Below, one piece after another: positions 18,037-26,450 of a stretch of DNA of 37,634 nucleotides. The notes under the pieces are model-generated. The model did no database searches, was not told the DNA's origin, and was given only the letters and a program-made list of their open reading frames with translations. The stretch spans positions 1-37,634 of the forward strand of contig NZ_BAWN01000044.1 in NCBI RefSeq assembly GCF_000696225.1. The letters run 5' to 3'. The stretch comes from Serpentinimonas barnesii. GTDB lineage: Bacteria > Pseudomonadota > Gammaproteobacteria > Burkholderiales > Burkholderiaceae_C. The position numbers were made by a program, and so were the translations under genes. Each line of letters opens with the position of its first letter. Position 1 is the stretch's first letter.

Positions 18037-18064
18037 CTTGAAATCCCTGCTTGCGCCCTCACGT
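18037..18064 (+). promoter_or_regulatory. possible sigma-32 (RpoH) type promoter of lon
   Basis: CTTGAAA (18037-18043), then 12 bases, then CCCTCACGT (18056-18064) resembles the heat-shock consensus CTTGAA - 13 to 17 bases - CCCCATNT; the spacing is slightly short and the -10 only partly matches. It lies 25 bases before the lon start codon. Lon is heat-shock controlled in E. coli, so the placement is sensible. Confidence 0.4.
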
Positions 18065-18088
18065 GACGTCCACACATCGAGGTAAGAA

Positions 18089-20524
18089 ATGTCCGGACAC
18101 CCCCCCCTACCCAGCCAGCCCCTGACCCTGCCCCTGTTGCCCTTGCGCGACGTGGTGGTGTTTCCGCACATGGTGATCCCCCTTTTCGTCGGCCGCCCCA
18201 AGAGCATCAAGGCCTTGGAAGCGGCGATGGAGCTGGATCGGCGCATCGTGCTGGTGGCGCAAAAAACCGCCACCAAAGACGACCCAAGCCCACAAGACCT
18301 GTTCGAGGTCGGCTGCGTGGCCAGCATTTTGCAAATGCTCAAGCTGCCCGACGGCACCGTCAAGGTGCTGGTCGAGGGCGTGCAGCGCGCTGCCGTGCAG
18401 CGGGTGCAAGAGGGCGAGTCGCACTTTGAAGCCGAGGTGTTTCCGGTCAGTGCCGACGACGAATTCGCCCAAGTCGAATCGACCGAGCTCGAGGCGCTGC
18501 GCCGCGCAGTGATGCAGCAGTTTGACCAGTACGTCAAGCTCAACAAGAAAATCCCTTCGGAAATCCTCACCTCCATCGCCAGCATCGACCACCCCGGTCG
18601 CTTGGCCGACACCATCGCCGCCCACCTGCCGCTCAAGCTCGAGGCCAAGCAAACCGTGCTCGATCTCAACCCGATCGTGCAGCGGCTCGACAACCTGTTT
18701 GTGCAGCTCGAACGCGAGGTCGATATCCTCAACGTCGATAAGCGCATCCGCGGCCGCGTCAAGCGCCAGATGGAGAAAAACCAGCGCGATTTCTACCTCA
18801 ATGAGCAGGTCAAGGCGATCCAGAAAGAGCTTGGCGAAGGCGAGGAGGGCGCCGACATCGAGGAAATCGCGCGCAAGATCAAGGCTGCCAAAATGCCGGC
18901 CGAGGCGCGCAAAAAAGCCGAGGCCGAACTCAAGAAGCTCAAGCTCATGTCGCCCATGTCGGCTGAGGCCACGGTGGTGCGCAACTACATCGACGTGCTG
19001 AGCAACCTGCCGTGGAGCAAAAAAACCAAGATCAAGCACGATCTGGGCTTTGCCGACGAGGTGCTCAACGAAGACCACTACGGGCTAGACAAGGTCAAAG
19101 ACCGCATCCTCGAATACCTCGCGGTGCAGCAGCGGGTGGACAAGGTCAAGGCGCCAATTCTGTGCCTGGTTGGGCCGCCGGGGGTGGGCAAAACCTCGCT
19201 TGGGCAGTCGGTGGCGCGCGCCACCGGGCGCAAGTTCGTGCGCATGGCACTGGGTGGCATGCGCGACGAGGCCGAAATCCGCGGCCACCGCCGCACCTAC
19301 ATCGGCGCGCTGCCGGGCAAGGTGTTGCAAAACCTGAGCAAGGTCGGTACCCGCAACCCGCTCTTTTTGCTCGACGAAATCGACAAACTCGGCATGGACT
19401 TCCGTGGCGACCCGTCTTCGGCCCTGCTCGAAGTGCTGGACCCGGAGCAGAACCACACCTTCAGCGACCACTACGTCGAGATCGATTTCGACCTCTCCGA
19501 CGTGATGTTCGTGGCCACTTCCAACACGCTCAACATCCCGCCGGCGCTGCTGGACCGGATGGAGGTGATTCGCCTTTCGGGCTACACCGAGGACGAAAAA
19601 ACCCACATCGCGCTCAAGTACCTGTTCCCCAAGCAGCTCAAGAACAACGGCATCCGCGACGGCGAGCTCGAGCTGAGCGAAGACGCGGTGCGCGACGTGG
19701 TGCGCTACTACACCCGCGAAGCCGGGGTGCGCGCGCTGGAGCGCGATTTGTCCAAAATCTGTCGCAAGGTGGTCAAGGGCCTGCTGCTTAAAAAATACAC
19801 CGCCCCGGTGCAGGTCACGCCCGAGAACCTGGGCGAATTCCTGGGGGTGCGCAAATACACCTTCGGCCGCGCCGAGCAGCAAGACCAGGTCGGCCAGGTG
19901 GTGGGCTTGGCCTGGACCGAAGTCGGTGGCGATTTGCTCACCATCGAGGCCGCGCTCATGCCCGGCAAAGGCAACGTGACGCGCACCGGCCAGTTGGGCG
20001 AGGTGATGAAGGAGTCGGTCGAGGCCGCGCGCACGGTGGCGCGCAGCCGCGCCCGGGCGCTGGGCATCAAGGCCGAAGCCTTCGAGAAAAACGACATCCA
20101 CATCCACGTGCCCGACGGGGCCACGCCCAAAGACGGCCCCAGCGCCGGCGCTGCCATGACCACGGCCATCGTCTCGGCCCTGACCGGCATCCCGGTGCGC
20201 GCCGACGTGGCCATGACGGGCGAGATCACCCTGCGCGGCGAGGTCACCGAGATCGGCGGCCTCAAAGAGAAGCTGCTGGCGGCGCTGCGCGGCGGCATCA
20301 AAACGGTGCTGATCCCGCAGGCCAACGTGAAAGACTTGGCCGAGATTCCCGACAACGTCAAAGAGGGCTTGGAACTGGTGCCGGTGCAATGGATAGACCG
20401 GGTGCTGGAGCTGGCGCTGGTGCGACTGCCGCTGCCGCTGGCTGCCGAGGAGGATGCGGCGGCCACGGCAAGCGCTGCGCCAGCGGCCGCCGAGCCTGCG
20501 GTCGTGGCTCCCTTGAAGCACTGA
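18089..20524 (+). CDS. lon: ATP-dependent protease Lon
   Basis: Homohexameric cytosolic AAA+ serine protease for damaged and regulatory proteins. The 811-aa LonA architecture is complete: an N-terminal LAN domain ([20 protein letters not shown] at about residues 12-31), a central coiled-coil part, and Walker A GPPGVGKT at 362-369. Walker B is FLLDEIDKL, and the C-terminal protease domain has the catalytic dyad Ser685 ([10 protein letters not shown]) and Lys728 (GGLKEK). The C-terminal ~20 residues are Ala-rich. It follows clpX by 112 bases with its own candidate heat-shock promoter. A tRNA cluster starts 95 bases downstream. Confidence 0.97.
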   Translation: MSGHPPLPSQPLTLPLLPLRDVVVFPHMVIPLFVGRPKSIKALEAAMELDRRIVLVAQKTATKDDPSPQDLFEVGCVASILQMLKLPDGTVKVLVEGVQRAAVQRVQEGESHFEAEVFPVSADDEFAQVESTELEALRRAVMQQFDQYVKLNKKIPSEILTSIASIDHPGRLADTIAAHLPLKLEAKQTVLDLNPIVQRLDNLFVQLEREVDILNVDKRIRGRVKRQMEKNQRDFYLNEQVKAIQKELGEGEEGADIEEIARKIKAAKMPAEARKKAEAELKKLKLMSPMSAEATVVRNYIDVLSNLPWSKKTKIKHDLGFADEVLNEDHYGLDKVKDRILEYLAVQQRVDKVKAPILCLVGPPGVGKTSLGQSVARATGRKFVRMALGGMRDEAEIRGHRRTYIGALPGKVLQNLSKVGTRNPLFLLDEIDKLGMDFRGDPSSALLEVLDPEQNHTFSDHYVEIDFDLSDVMFVATSNTLNIPPALLDRMEVIRLSGYTEDEKTHIALKYLFPKQLKNNGIRDGELELSEDAVRDVVRYYTREAGVRALERDLSKICRKVVKGLLLKKYTAPVQVTPENLGEFLGVRKYTFGRAEQQDQVGQVVGLAWTEVGGDLLTIEAALMPGKGNVTRTGQLGEVMKESVEAARTVARSRARALGIKAEAFEKNDIHIHVPDGATPKDGPSAGAAMTTAIVSALTGIPVRADVAMTGEITLRGEVTEIGGLKEKLLAALRGGIKTVLIPQANVKDLAEIPDNVKEGLELVPVQWIDRVLELALVRLPLPLAAEEDAAATASAAPAAAEPAVVAPLKH

Positions 20525-20563
20525 ATTGTGTCGATGGCGCCGCCAGACCGGGTTTTTTCGGTA

Positions 20564-20569
20564 TAGAAT
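20564..20569 (+). promoter_or_regulatory. putative -10 box for the tRNA-Gly/Cys/Gly cluster
   Basis: TAGAAT, within TATAGAATA, lies about 50 bases upstream of the first tRNA-Gly and 40 bases after the lon stop. No convincing -35 hexamer is visible at 16-18 bases. Confidence is limited to the AT-rich element standing out in GC-rich DNA. Confidence 0.3.
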
Positions 20570-20619
20570 AGCGGTTCTGTAGCCAAGCGGTGCCAGAGGC
20601 GCTGCAGACGCTGCAACAT

Positions 20620-20695
20620 GCGGGAATAGCTCAGTTGGTAGAGCGCAACCTTGCCAAGGTTGAGGTCGCGAGTTCGAATCTCGTTTCCCGCTCCA
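20620..20695 (+). tRNA. tRNA-Gly (anticodon GCC), copy 1
   Basis: A 76-base cloverleaf. GCGGGAA pairs with TTCCCGC, the D-arm is TAGCTCAGTTGGTAGAGC, and the anticodon stem-loop CAACCTTGCCAAGGTTG exposes GCC. The T-arm holds GTTCGAATC and CCA is encoded. It is identical to the copy at 20882-20957. Confidence 0.96.
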
Positions 20696-20770
20696 ATGTT
20701 TTCTAAGGGCAAGCGCTGGCTTGCCGATCCGATTTGGTGTGTGCCACCGAGCCGGGTGTGTCAGATCGAA

Positions 20771-20844
20771 GGCGCGGTAGCAAAGCGGTTATGCACCGGA
20801 TTGCAAATCCGTGTAGGTCGGTTCGACTCCGGCCCGCGCCTCCA
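20771..20844 (+). tRNA. tRNA-Cys (anticodon GCA)
   Basis: A 74-base tRNA. GGCGCGG pairs with CCGCGCC, the anticodon stem-loop CCGGATTGCAAATCCG exposes GCA, the T-loop is GGTTCGACTCC and CCA is encoded. It lies between the two identical tRNA-Gly genes, in one probable transcript. Confidence 0.95.
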
Positions 20845-20881
20845 GCCTTACCAAGCGCTGACCCCTAGCGGGCCAGTCGAT

Positions 20882-20957
20882 GCGGGAATAGCTCAGTTGG
20901 TAGAGCGCAACCTTGCCAAGGTTGAGGTCGCGAGTTCGAATCTCGTTTCCCGCTCCA
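20882..20957 (+). tRNA. tRNA-Gly (anticodon GCC), copy 2
   Basis: Identical over 76 bases to the tRNA-Gly at 20620-20695; only the flanks differ. The downstream sequence is rich in T and C (TCTTTTTCTCCCC), which may help end transcription before the convergent mltD gene, whose stop lies 31 bases away. Confidence 0.96.
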
Positions 20958-20988
20958 TCTTTTTCTCCCCTCCCTCCCCTGGTTTTAT

Positions 20989-22749
20989 TTATCGCACCGC
21001 CACTTTCGATTGGCTGGCGAGGGCTTGCGCGCTGCGGCTTGGGGCTTGCGCCGTGGGGCGGTTGCTGGGCGCCCTGCTGGCGGCACTGGAGCGCTGGGCG
21101 GCTGGGCGGCTGGCGCTGCTGCGGGCCGCAGGGGCGGCGCTGGCGTTGCGGTTTGAGGCCGCGCGCTGCACCAGCAGCACCTGCCCAACGCGCAACGTGG
21201 CGTTGGGGCGCAGCTGGTTCCAACTGCGCAGATTGGCCACGCTCACGCTGTGGCGGCGCGCCAGCGAAGACAGGGTGTCGCCCGAGCGCACAGTAACGCG
21301 GCTGCTGCGCTGCCCTTGGGCGGGGTTGGAGCTGGCGCTGCCTGTGTCGCGCCCGAGCAGAATCTGACCGCCGTCGGCGATGTGCTCGGGCACGTCGGCG
21401 GCGTGGCTGCCTAGGCGCGGCACCAGCAAGGTAGAGCCGGCGCGCAACTGGCTGGAGCGGCGCGGGATGTCGTTGACTTCGCGCAGGCGCGTTTCACTCA
21501 AGTCGTGGCGCTGCGCAGCGGCGGCCACGCTCATGCTTTCGGGCACGCGCCAAGCGGTCCAGGTGGCCCAAGGGCCTTGGTGCTCGCGCAGGCGCTGTTG
21601 GAAGGTGAGGGCGTTGTCCCACGGCAGCAAGATGGTGGGGGTGCCGGCGGCCATGATGATGGGTTTGTCGTGCGCGGGGTTGAGCTGGCGAAAGTTCTCG
21701 ATGCTCACGTCGGCAAGCTCGGCGACCAGGGCGACGTCGATGTCGCGCTCCAGCGTGACGCTGTCGAAAAAGGGGTGGTTGCCGATCAGGGGCAGGGTGA
21801 CGCCGAGGCGCTGCGGGTCGCGGATCAGGTTTTCGATGGCTTGCAGCTTGGGCACGTAGTTGCGGGTTTCGTTGGGCATGCGCAGGTCGAGGTAGCTGGT
21901 GCCCAGGCCCGCAGCGCGGTTGGCGCGGATGGCGCGCTGCACATTGCCGTTGCCCCAGTTGTAGGCGGCCAGCGCGAGCTGCCAGTCGCCAAACATGCGG
22001 TGCAGGCGCTCCAGATAGTCGAGCGCGGCGTTGGTGGAGGCGAGCACGTCGCGGCGGTCGTCGCGAAAGGCGTTTTGCATCAGGTCGAAGGAGCGCCCGG
22101 TGGCGGGCATGAACTGCCACAGGCCAGCCGCCCTGACCGGCGAGACCGCCTGCGGGTTGAAGGCGCTCTCGATAAAGGGCACCAGCGCCACTTCCATGGG
22201 CAGGCCGCGGCGCTCGGCTTCTTCGACGATGTGAAACAGGTATTTGCTGCTGCGCTGCACCATGCGCTCAAGGTTTTGCGGCCGGCTGGCATGCCATTGC
22301 TCGTGCTGGCGCACCAAGTCGGTGTCGAGGTCGGGCATGGCAAAGCTGCGCCGCATGCGCTCCCACAGGTCGCGCGGGGCTTCTAGGGTCGCGACGGCCA
22401 CGCTGGTGCTGCCCGGGGTGCTGCCCAAGGCCAGCAGGGGGCCGCTGGGGATGAGGGGGCGCAGGCCCAAGCTGCCGCCGGATTGGGCCAAGCCGGGCTG
22501 ACTGGGGTGCTCGGACGCGCCTTGCGGCAGGTCGGCGGCGCTGCTGTGGCTGGGCTGGGCGGCGCGGGGAAGGCTGGCCGGTCTGCTGGTTTGGGCAGCA
22601 AGGTCGGCCGCCGTTCTGTGCGGAAAGGTCTCGCTCTGGCCGGTGCCAAGCCCGCTAGGGGCGGCGCAGGCGCTGAGCCAGAGCGCGGCGGCCAAGGGCA
22701 GTGCGAAGCGCAGGGTGGAGCGGGCTAAGTTGTGGGCTATGGTGGTCAT
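20989..22749 (-). CDS. mltD: membrane-bound lytic murein transglycosylase D (MltD-like lipoprotein)
   Basis: Cleaves peptidoglycan glycan strands with anhydromuramyl ends; anchored to the envelope as a lipoprotein. The 586-aa protein has a signal peptide ending in the lipobox LSAC with lipidated Cys28. The SLT domain contains catalytic Glu194 (PFIESAFNP), AAGLWQFMPATG and YNWGNGNV. Two LysM peptidoglycan-binding repeats follow, at about 400-445 (degenerate) and 484-528 (VRSGDTLSSLARRHSVSVANL). The last ~55 residues are a Ser/Ala/Arg-rich tail without structure. ATG 22749 opens directly on the signal peptide. gloB lies upstream on the same strand with a 114-base gap that holds a candidate promoter. 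Confidence 0.93.
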   Translation of the reverse strand: MTTIAHNLARSTLRFALPLAAALWLSACAAPSGLGTGQSETFPHRTAADLAAQTSRPASLPRAAQPSHSSAADLPQGASEHPSQPGLAQSGGSLGLRPLIPSGPLLALGSTPGSTSVAVATLEAPRDLWERMRRSFAMPDLDTDLVRQHEQWHASRPQNLERMVQRSSKYLFHIVEEAERRGLPMEVALVPFIESAFNPQAVSPVRAAGLWQFMPATGRSFDLMQNAFRDDRRDVLASTNAALDYLERLHRMFGDWQLALAAYNWGNGNVQRAIRANRAAGLGTSYLDLRMPNETRNYVPKLQAIENLIRDPQRLGVTLPLIGNHPFFDSVTLERDIDVALVAELADVSIENFRQLNPAHDKPIIMAAGTPTILLPWDNALTFQQRLREHQGPWATWTAWRVPESMSVAAAAQRHDLSETRLREVNDIPRRSSQLRAGSTLLVPRLGSHAADVPEHIADGGQILLGRDTGSASSNPAQGQRSSRVTVRSGDTLSSLARRHSVSVANLRSWNQLRPNATLRVGQVLLVQRAASNRNASAAPAARSSASRPAAQRSSAASRAPSNRPTAQAPSRSAQALASQSKVAVR

Positions 22750-22778
22750 CAGCTGGGTATCTGTCGCAAATTGGGTGG

Positions 22779-22808
22779 ATTATCGGGCTTGCGGCTGGGG
22801 TTGGGCAA
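22779..22808 (-). promoter_or_regulatory. candidate sigma-70 promoter of mltD
   Basis: On the minus strand TTGCCC (22808-22803), an 18-base spacer and GATAAT (22784-22779) make a fair -35/-10 pair. The predicted start site is about 22 bases before the mltD ATG. Confidence 0.4.
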
Positions 22809-22863
22809 GCGCACCCAGATTCGGGCTGGCGCACTGGAGCCCGCTCAGGATCAAAAGCCCGTT

Positions 22864-23757
22864 TCAGGCAAAGCTGTCTTTGCAGCGCCGCAGGGCAGCA
22901 AAGGCCTGCACATCGGCATCGGGCTGCGCGCCAGCCAAGGCGGGCACCGGTGCCAGTTGATGGAGTGCCTGGCGCAGCGCGGGTTCCCGGCTGCGCAGGA
23001 AGGGGTTGAGCGCGCGCTCGCGCCCAATGTGGCTGGGCAGGGTGGGGCGGCCGGCTTGGCGTTGCTGCTCGCACCAGCGCTGGTGGTCGGCCAAGCTAGG
23101 GTGATCGGGCTCGAGGGCGCGCGCAAACCGCAGGTTGGACAGGGTGTATTCGTGGGTGCAGCAAACCAGCGTGGACGCAGGCAGAGCGGCCAAGCGGTCC
23201 AGGCTGGCCAGCATCTGCGCCGCCGTGCCTTCGAACAGGCGGCCGCAGCCGATCGAAAACAGGGTGTCGCCGCAAAACAGCAGGCCCTCGGGGCCCAGCG
23301 GCTGGCCGCGCGTGCTGGCTGGGCCGGTTGGGACGGTGAGCGGCGTGGTGTGCAGCGCGCCCTCGGCGCCCTCAGCGGGGCTGGCGCTGCGGGCAGGGGC
23401 AAAGCCCGCGCAGTACCAAGCGATGTGGCCCGCCGTGTGGCCGGGGACGTCGATGACCTCAAACTCGCCGCCGAGCAGCGCCAGCCTGTCGCCGCCGCGC
23501 ACGCGCTGCACGCCCTCCGGCAGCGGTTCTTGGGCGGGGCCCCAGGCAGGGGCAGCGGTGGCGGCGCGCAAGGCCGCCACGCCGCCGGTGTGGTCGCCGT
23601 GGTGGTGCGTGAGCAAGATGCCAGCCAGTTGCAGGCGCTGCGCCGCCAGCCAGTCCAGCACCGGATCGGCCTGTCCGGGGTCCACCACCCAGGCTTGGTG
23701 GCCATCGTGCAGGGCCCAGATGTAGTTGTCGCTCAGGGCGGGGATGGGGTGCAGCAT
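22864..23757 (-). CDS. gloB: hydroxyacylglutathione hydrolase (glyoxalase II)
   Basis: Hydrolyses S-D-lactoylglutathione to lactate and glutathione, the second step of methylglyoxal detoxification, in the cytosol. The 297-aa metallo-beta-lactamase-fold protein has the binuclear metal motif THHHGDHTGG near residues 50-59, the metal-bridging FCGDTLFSIGCGRLFEG, and the C-terminal CTHEYTLSNLRFA typical of GloB. ATG 23757 (MLHPIPALSDNYIW) is preferred because the family begins there; in-frame ATGs lie three and nine bases upstream. The protein is somewhat longer than the usual ~255 aa because of Ala/Gly-rich inserts (around GFAPARSASPAEG). It diverges from xerD. Confidence 0.93.
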   Translation of the reverse strand: MLHPIPALSDNYIWALHDGHQAWVVDPGQADPVLDWLAAQRLQLAGILLTHHHGDHTGGVAALRAATAAPAWGPAQEPLPEGVQRVRGGDRLALLGGEFEVIDVPGHTAGHIAWYCAGFAPARSASPAEGAEGALHTTPLTVPTGPASTRGQPLGPEGLLFCGDTLFSIGCGRLFEGTAAQMLASLDRLAALPASTLVCCTHEYTLSNLRFARALEPDHPSLADHQRWCEQQRQAGRPTLPSHIGRERALNPFLRSREPALRQALHQLAPVPALAGAQPDADVQAFAALRRCKDSFA

Positions 23758-23820
23758 CATGGGCATGGCCCGATTGTGTAGCAGGCGCGCCCCTGCACGG
23801 CCGCTTACCCCGGCGCACTG

Positions 23821-24759
23821 GTGGACAATGCCGGTTCAACCTTGGAATGCAAAGGCGTGCGTGTGCTGGAACGATTTTTGGATGCGCTGTGGCTGGAAGA
23901 CGGGCTGGCCCCGCTGACGCTGGCGGCCTATCGCAGCGATTTGCAGCAGTTGGCCGACTGGTTGGCGCAGCATCGCCCGCCGCCGACCGGGTTGGCCGCC
24001 ACCACCCTGGAGCAAGCGCAGGAGGCCGATTTGCTGGCCTATCTGGCCGCCTGCCATGCCAGCAGCCGCGCCAGCACCGCCAACCGGCGCCTGAGCGTGC
24101 TCAAGCGCTACTACCGCTGGGCGCTGCGCGAAGGGCTGCTGGACACCGACCCGACGCTCAAGCTCCTGAGCGCCCAGCGTGCGCTGCGCGTGCCCAAAAC
24201 CCTGAGCGAGGCGCAGGTCGAGCGGCTGCTGCAAGCGCCCGATGCGGGGCAGCCGCTGGGGCTGCGCGACCGCGCCATGCTGGAGCTGATGTACGCCAGC
24301 GGCTTGCGTGTGAGTGAGCTGGTGGGGCTGCAACTGCACCAGATCAGCCTGCCCGAGCAGGTGTTGCGCGTGTTGGGCAAGGGGTCCAAAGAGCGGCTGC
24401 TGCCCTTTGGCGACGAGGCGCTGCACTGGCTGCAGCGCTACCTGGCCGAGGCCCGGCCCGCCATTTTGGTTGGCCAGATCAGCCACGATCTGTTTGTGAC
24501 CGCACGCGGCGCGGGCATGACGCGGGTGATGTTTTGGCTGCTGGTAAAAAAATACGCGCGCCACGCGGGCATCGAGGTGCCGCTGTCGCCGCACACGCTG
24601 CGCCACGCCTTCGCCACCCATTTGCTCAACCACGGGGCCGACTTGCGCGCCGTGCAACTGCTGCTCGGCCATGCCGACATTTCCACCACCACCATCTACA
24701 CCCACGTGGCGCGCGCGCGCCTCAAGCAGTTGCACGCCCAGCACCACCCAAGGGGTTGA
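23821..24759 (+). CDS. xerD: site-specific tyrosine recombinase XerD
   Basis: Resolves chromosome dimers at dif with XerC during FtsK-driven segregation. The protein has a SAM-like N-terminal DNA-binding domain (FLDALWLEDGLAPLTLAAYRSDL) and a catalytic domain with all six residues: Arg163, Lys187, His258, Arg261, His284 and Tyr293. HTLRHAFATHLLNHGADLR and the end QLHAQHHPR match XerD rather than XerC. The start is uncertain: GTG 23821 gives 312 aa, but a GACAAT that could be a -10 sits just inside this start (23824-23829). GTG 23857, next to the conserved VLERFLDALW, would give about 300 aa, the usual length. The gene is housekeeping, not a mobile-element integrase. Confidence 0.93.
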   Translation: MDNAGSTLECKGVRVLERFLDALWLEDGLAPLTLAAYRSDLQQLADWLAQHRPPPTGLAATTLEQAQEADLLAYLAACHASSRASTANRRLSVLKRYYRWALREGLLDTDPTLKLLSAQRALRVPKTLSEAQVERLLQAPDAGQPLGLRDRAMLELMYASGLRVSELVGLQLHQISLPEQVLRVLGKGSKERLLPFGDEALHWLQRYLAEARPAILVGQISHDLFVTARGAGMTRVMFWLLVKKYARHAGIEVPLSPHTLRHAFATHLLNHGADLRAVQLLLGHADISTTTIYTHVARARLKQLHAQHHPRG

Positions 24760-24770
24760 GGGGGGGCAGT

Positions 24771-24800
24771 TTGGCACCCCCCGCCCGCGCTTCGTACAAT
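24771..24800 (+). promoter_or_regulatory. sigma-70 promoter of the gamma-carbonic-anhydrase gene, possibly leaderless
   Basis: TTGGCA (24771-24776), an 18-base spacer and TACAAT (24795-24800) form the best promoter match in the window. A start site about 7 bases after the -10 falls at 24807-24808, on the ATG itself. No Shine-Dalgarno is present between the -10 and the ATG. Confidence 0.6.
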
Positions 24801-24807
24801 CGCAACC

Positions 24808-25332
24808 ATGAGCATTTACCAACTCGACGACGCACAACCCCAAGTCCACCCCAGCGCCTTCGTGGCCGATAGCGCGCAGGTGATCGGGCAAGTCAGCCTA
24901 GGGGCCGAGGCCAGTGTCTGGTTTGGCTGCGTGATCCGCGGCGACACCGAGGCCATTGCCATCGGCGCGGGCAGCAACATCCAAGATGCCAGCGTGCTGC
25001 ACGCCGACTACGGCTTCCCGCTGCAGGTGGGCGAGCGCGTGACCGTGGGGCACCAGGTGATGCTGCATGGCTGCACCATCGGCGACGAATCGCTGATCGG
25101 CATTGGGGCGGTGGTGCTCAATGGGGCGCGCATTGGCAAACACTGCTTGGTGGGGGCGGGCGCGCTGGTGACCGAGGGCAAGGAATTCCCCGACGGTTCA
25201 CTGATTCTGGGCAGCCCGGCCAAGGTGGCGCGCACGCTCACGCCGGAGCAGATCGAGGGCCTGCGCCAGAACGCGCAGCGCTACATAGACAACGCGCGCC
25301 GCTACCGCAGCGGTTTGCGCAAGCTCGCCTGA
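24808..25332 (+). CDS. gamma-carbonic anhydrase family protein (YrdA/PaaY-like hexapeptide-repeat protein)
   Basis: A 174-aa left-handed beta-helix protein of hexapeptide repeats (for example [34 protein letters not shown]) with a C-terminal alpha-helix. The three metal-ligand histidines of the Cam/YrdA family are seen: His65 (VLHADYG), His82 (VGHQV) and His87 (MLHGC). It is expected to be a cytosolic trimer with metal at the subunit interfaces. Whether it hydrates CO2 is unknown; many YrdA-like members show little activity. It lies between xerD and hslO on the same strand, 16 bases before hslO, so the two are probably co-transcribed from the promoter at 24771-24800. Confidence 0.9.
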   Translation: MSIYQLDDAQPQVHPSAFVADSAQVIGQVSLGAEASVWFGCVIRGDTEAIAIGAGSNIQDASVLHADYGFPLQVGERVTVGHQVMLHGCTIGDESLIGIGAVVLNGARIGKHCLVGAGALVTEGKEFPDGSLILGSPAKVARTLTPEQIEGLRQNAQRYIDNARRYRSGLRKLA

Positions 25333-25348
25333 ACCGGGTGCCGGCGCC

Positions 25349-26332
25349 GTGACTGACCAACTGCATAAGTTTTTATTCGAGGGCATGCCGGTGCGCGGCC
25401 TGCTGGTGCGCTTGGGCGCGAGCTGGCAGGAGCTGCTGCGCCGCCACGCCCAAGCGGGTGGCTACCCGGCGGCGGTAGCCGATCTGCTGGGCCAGATGAG
25501 CGCCGCCGCCGTGCTGCTGCAGGGCAACATCAAGTTCAACGGGGCGCTGCAACTGCAGATTCAGGGCGACGGGCCGGTGCGGCTGGCGGTGGCCGAAGTG
25601 GGGCCCAATTTTGCTTTTCGCGCCACCGCCCAGGTGCACGGCGATGTGCCCGAGGGCGCGCCCCTGAGCGAGCTGATCAACCGCCAGCGCAAGGGGCGCT
25701 GCGCGATCACGCTCGATCAGCAAGACCGGCTGCCGGGGCAGCAGCCGTACCAAGGCGTGGTGGCGCTGGGCGGCGCAAACGGGCAGCCCTTCGAGCGCCT
25801 GAGCGAGGTGCTGGAGCACTATATGCAGCAAAGCGAGCAGCTTGACACCAAGCTGGTGCTGGCCGCCGACGCGCATTGCGCCGCCGGGTTGCTGATCCAG
25901 CGCCTGCCACCCTCGGCCGAGGCGCACTTGAGCGGCCAAGCAGCGGCGGCAGCGCGCGCCGAGGCGCGGGAGCAAAGCGACGACTACCCGCGCATCGCCA
26001 CGCTGGCGGCCAGCTTGCAACCCGAAGAACTGCTGCGGCTCGATGCCGAGACGCTGTTGCACCGCCTGTTTTGGCAAGAGCCGCTGCTGCGCTTGCAAGA
26101 GCCTGCTGGCCCGACGCAGCCGCGTTTTGCCTGCCGCTGCTCGCGCGAGCGCGTGGCGGCGATGCTGCGCAGCCTGGGCGCAGCCGAGGTGGATTCGATC
26201 TTGGCTGAGCGCGAGCAGGTGGAAATCGGCTGCGAGTTCTGCGGCGCGCAGTACCGTTTCGATGCGGTGGATGCGGCGCAGGCGCTGCTGGAGCCGCCGG
26301 TGCTGGCCGCTGCGGCGGCACGCTTGCAGTAG
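25349..26332 (+). CDS. hslO: redox-regulated chaperone Hsp33 (HslO)
   Basis: Holdase chaperone that becomes active when oxidants release its zinc and its four cysteines form disulfides. The 327-aa protein has the N-terminal Hsp33 fold (MPVRGLLVRLG, LLGQMSAAAVLLQGNIKF) and the C-terminal zinc switch Cys262-x-Cys264 and Cys295-x-x-Cys298, with the same spacing as in E. coli. The start is GTG 25349, because the preceding bases hold no better codon and the family opening DQLHKFLFEG follows directly. It sits 16 bases after the gamma-carbonic-anhydrase gene and is likely in the same transcript. Confidence 0.95.
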   Translation: MTDQLHKFLFEGMPVRGLLVRLGASWQELLRRHAQAGGYPAAVADLLGQMSAAAVLLQGNIKFNGALQLQIQGDGPVRLAVAEVGPNFAFRATAQVHGDVPEGAPLSELINRQRKGRCAITLDQQDRLPGQQPYQGVVALGGANGQPFERLSEVLEHYMQQSEQLDTKLVLAADAHCAAGLLIQRLPPSAEAHLSGQAAAAARAEAREQSDDYPRIATLAASLQPEELLRLDAETLLHRLFWQEPLLRLQEPAGPTQPRFACRCSRERVAAMLRSLGAAEVDSILAEREQVEIGCEFCGAQYRFDAVDAAQALLEPPVLAAAAARLQ

Positions 26333-26409
26333 CGAGGCTTGGGGTAAGTCCCGATCCCAATCAGCCCCTTGAGGGGCGCAATATCCGGCTGCGCAGTGTT
26401 CGCCGTGCC

Positions 26410-26415
26410 TACAAT
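26410..26415 (+). promoter_or_regulatory. putative -10 box upstream of the Bug-family gene
   Basis: TACAAT lies 36 bases before the ATG at 26451, ahead of a purine-rich AGCAGGAGA ribosome binding site. No clear -35 is visible at the right distance. Confidence 0.35.
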
Positions 26416-26450
26416 GGGTCGCACGCTAACTTGAGCAGGAGATACCCACC

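Noticed and set aside
19085-20521. 478-codon open frame on the minus strand
   Set aside because: Fully antisense to lon; His/Arg/Gln-rich with no family features.
23821-24759. Tyrosine recombinase as a sign of an integrated element
   Set aside because: The sequence matches housekeeping XerD to its C-terminus, and no attachment repeats or phage genes are near it.
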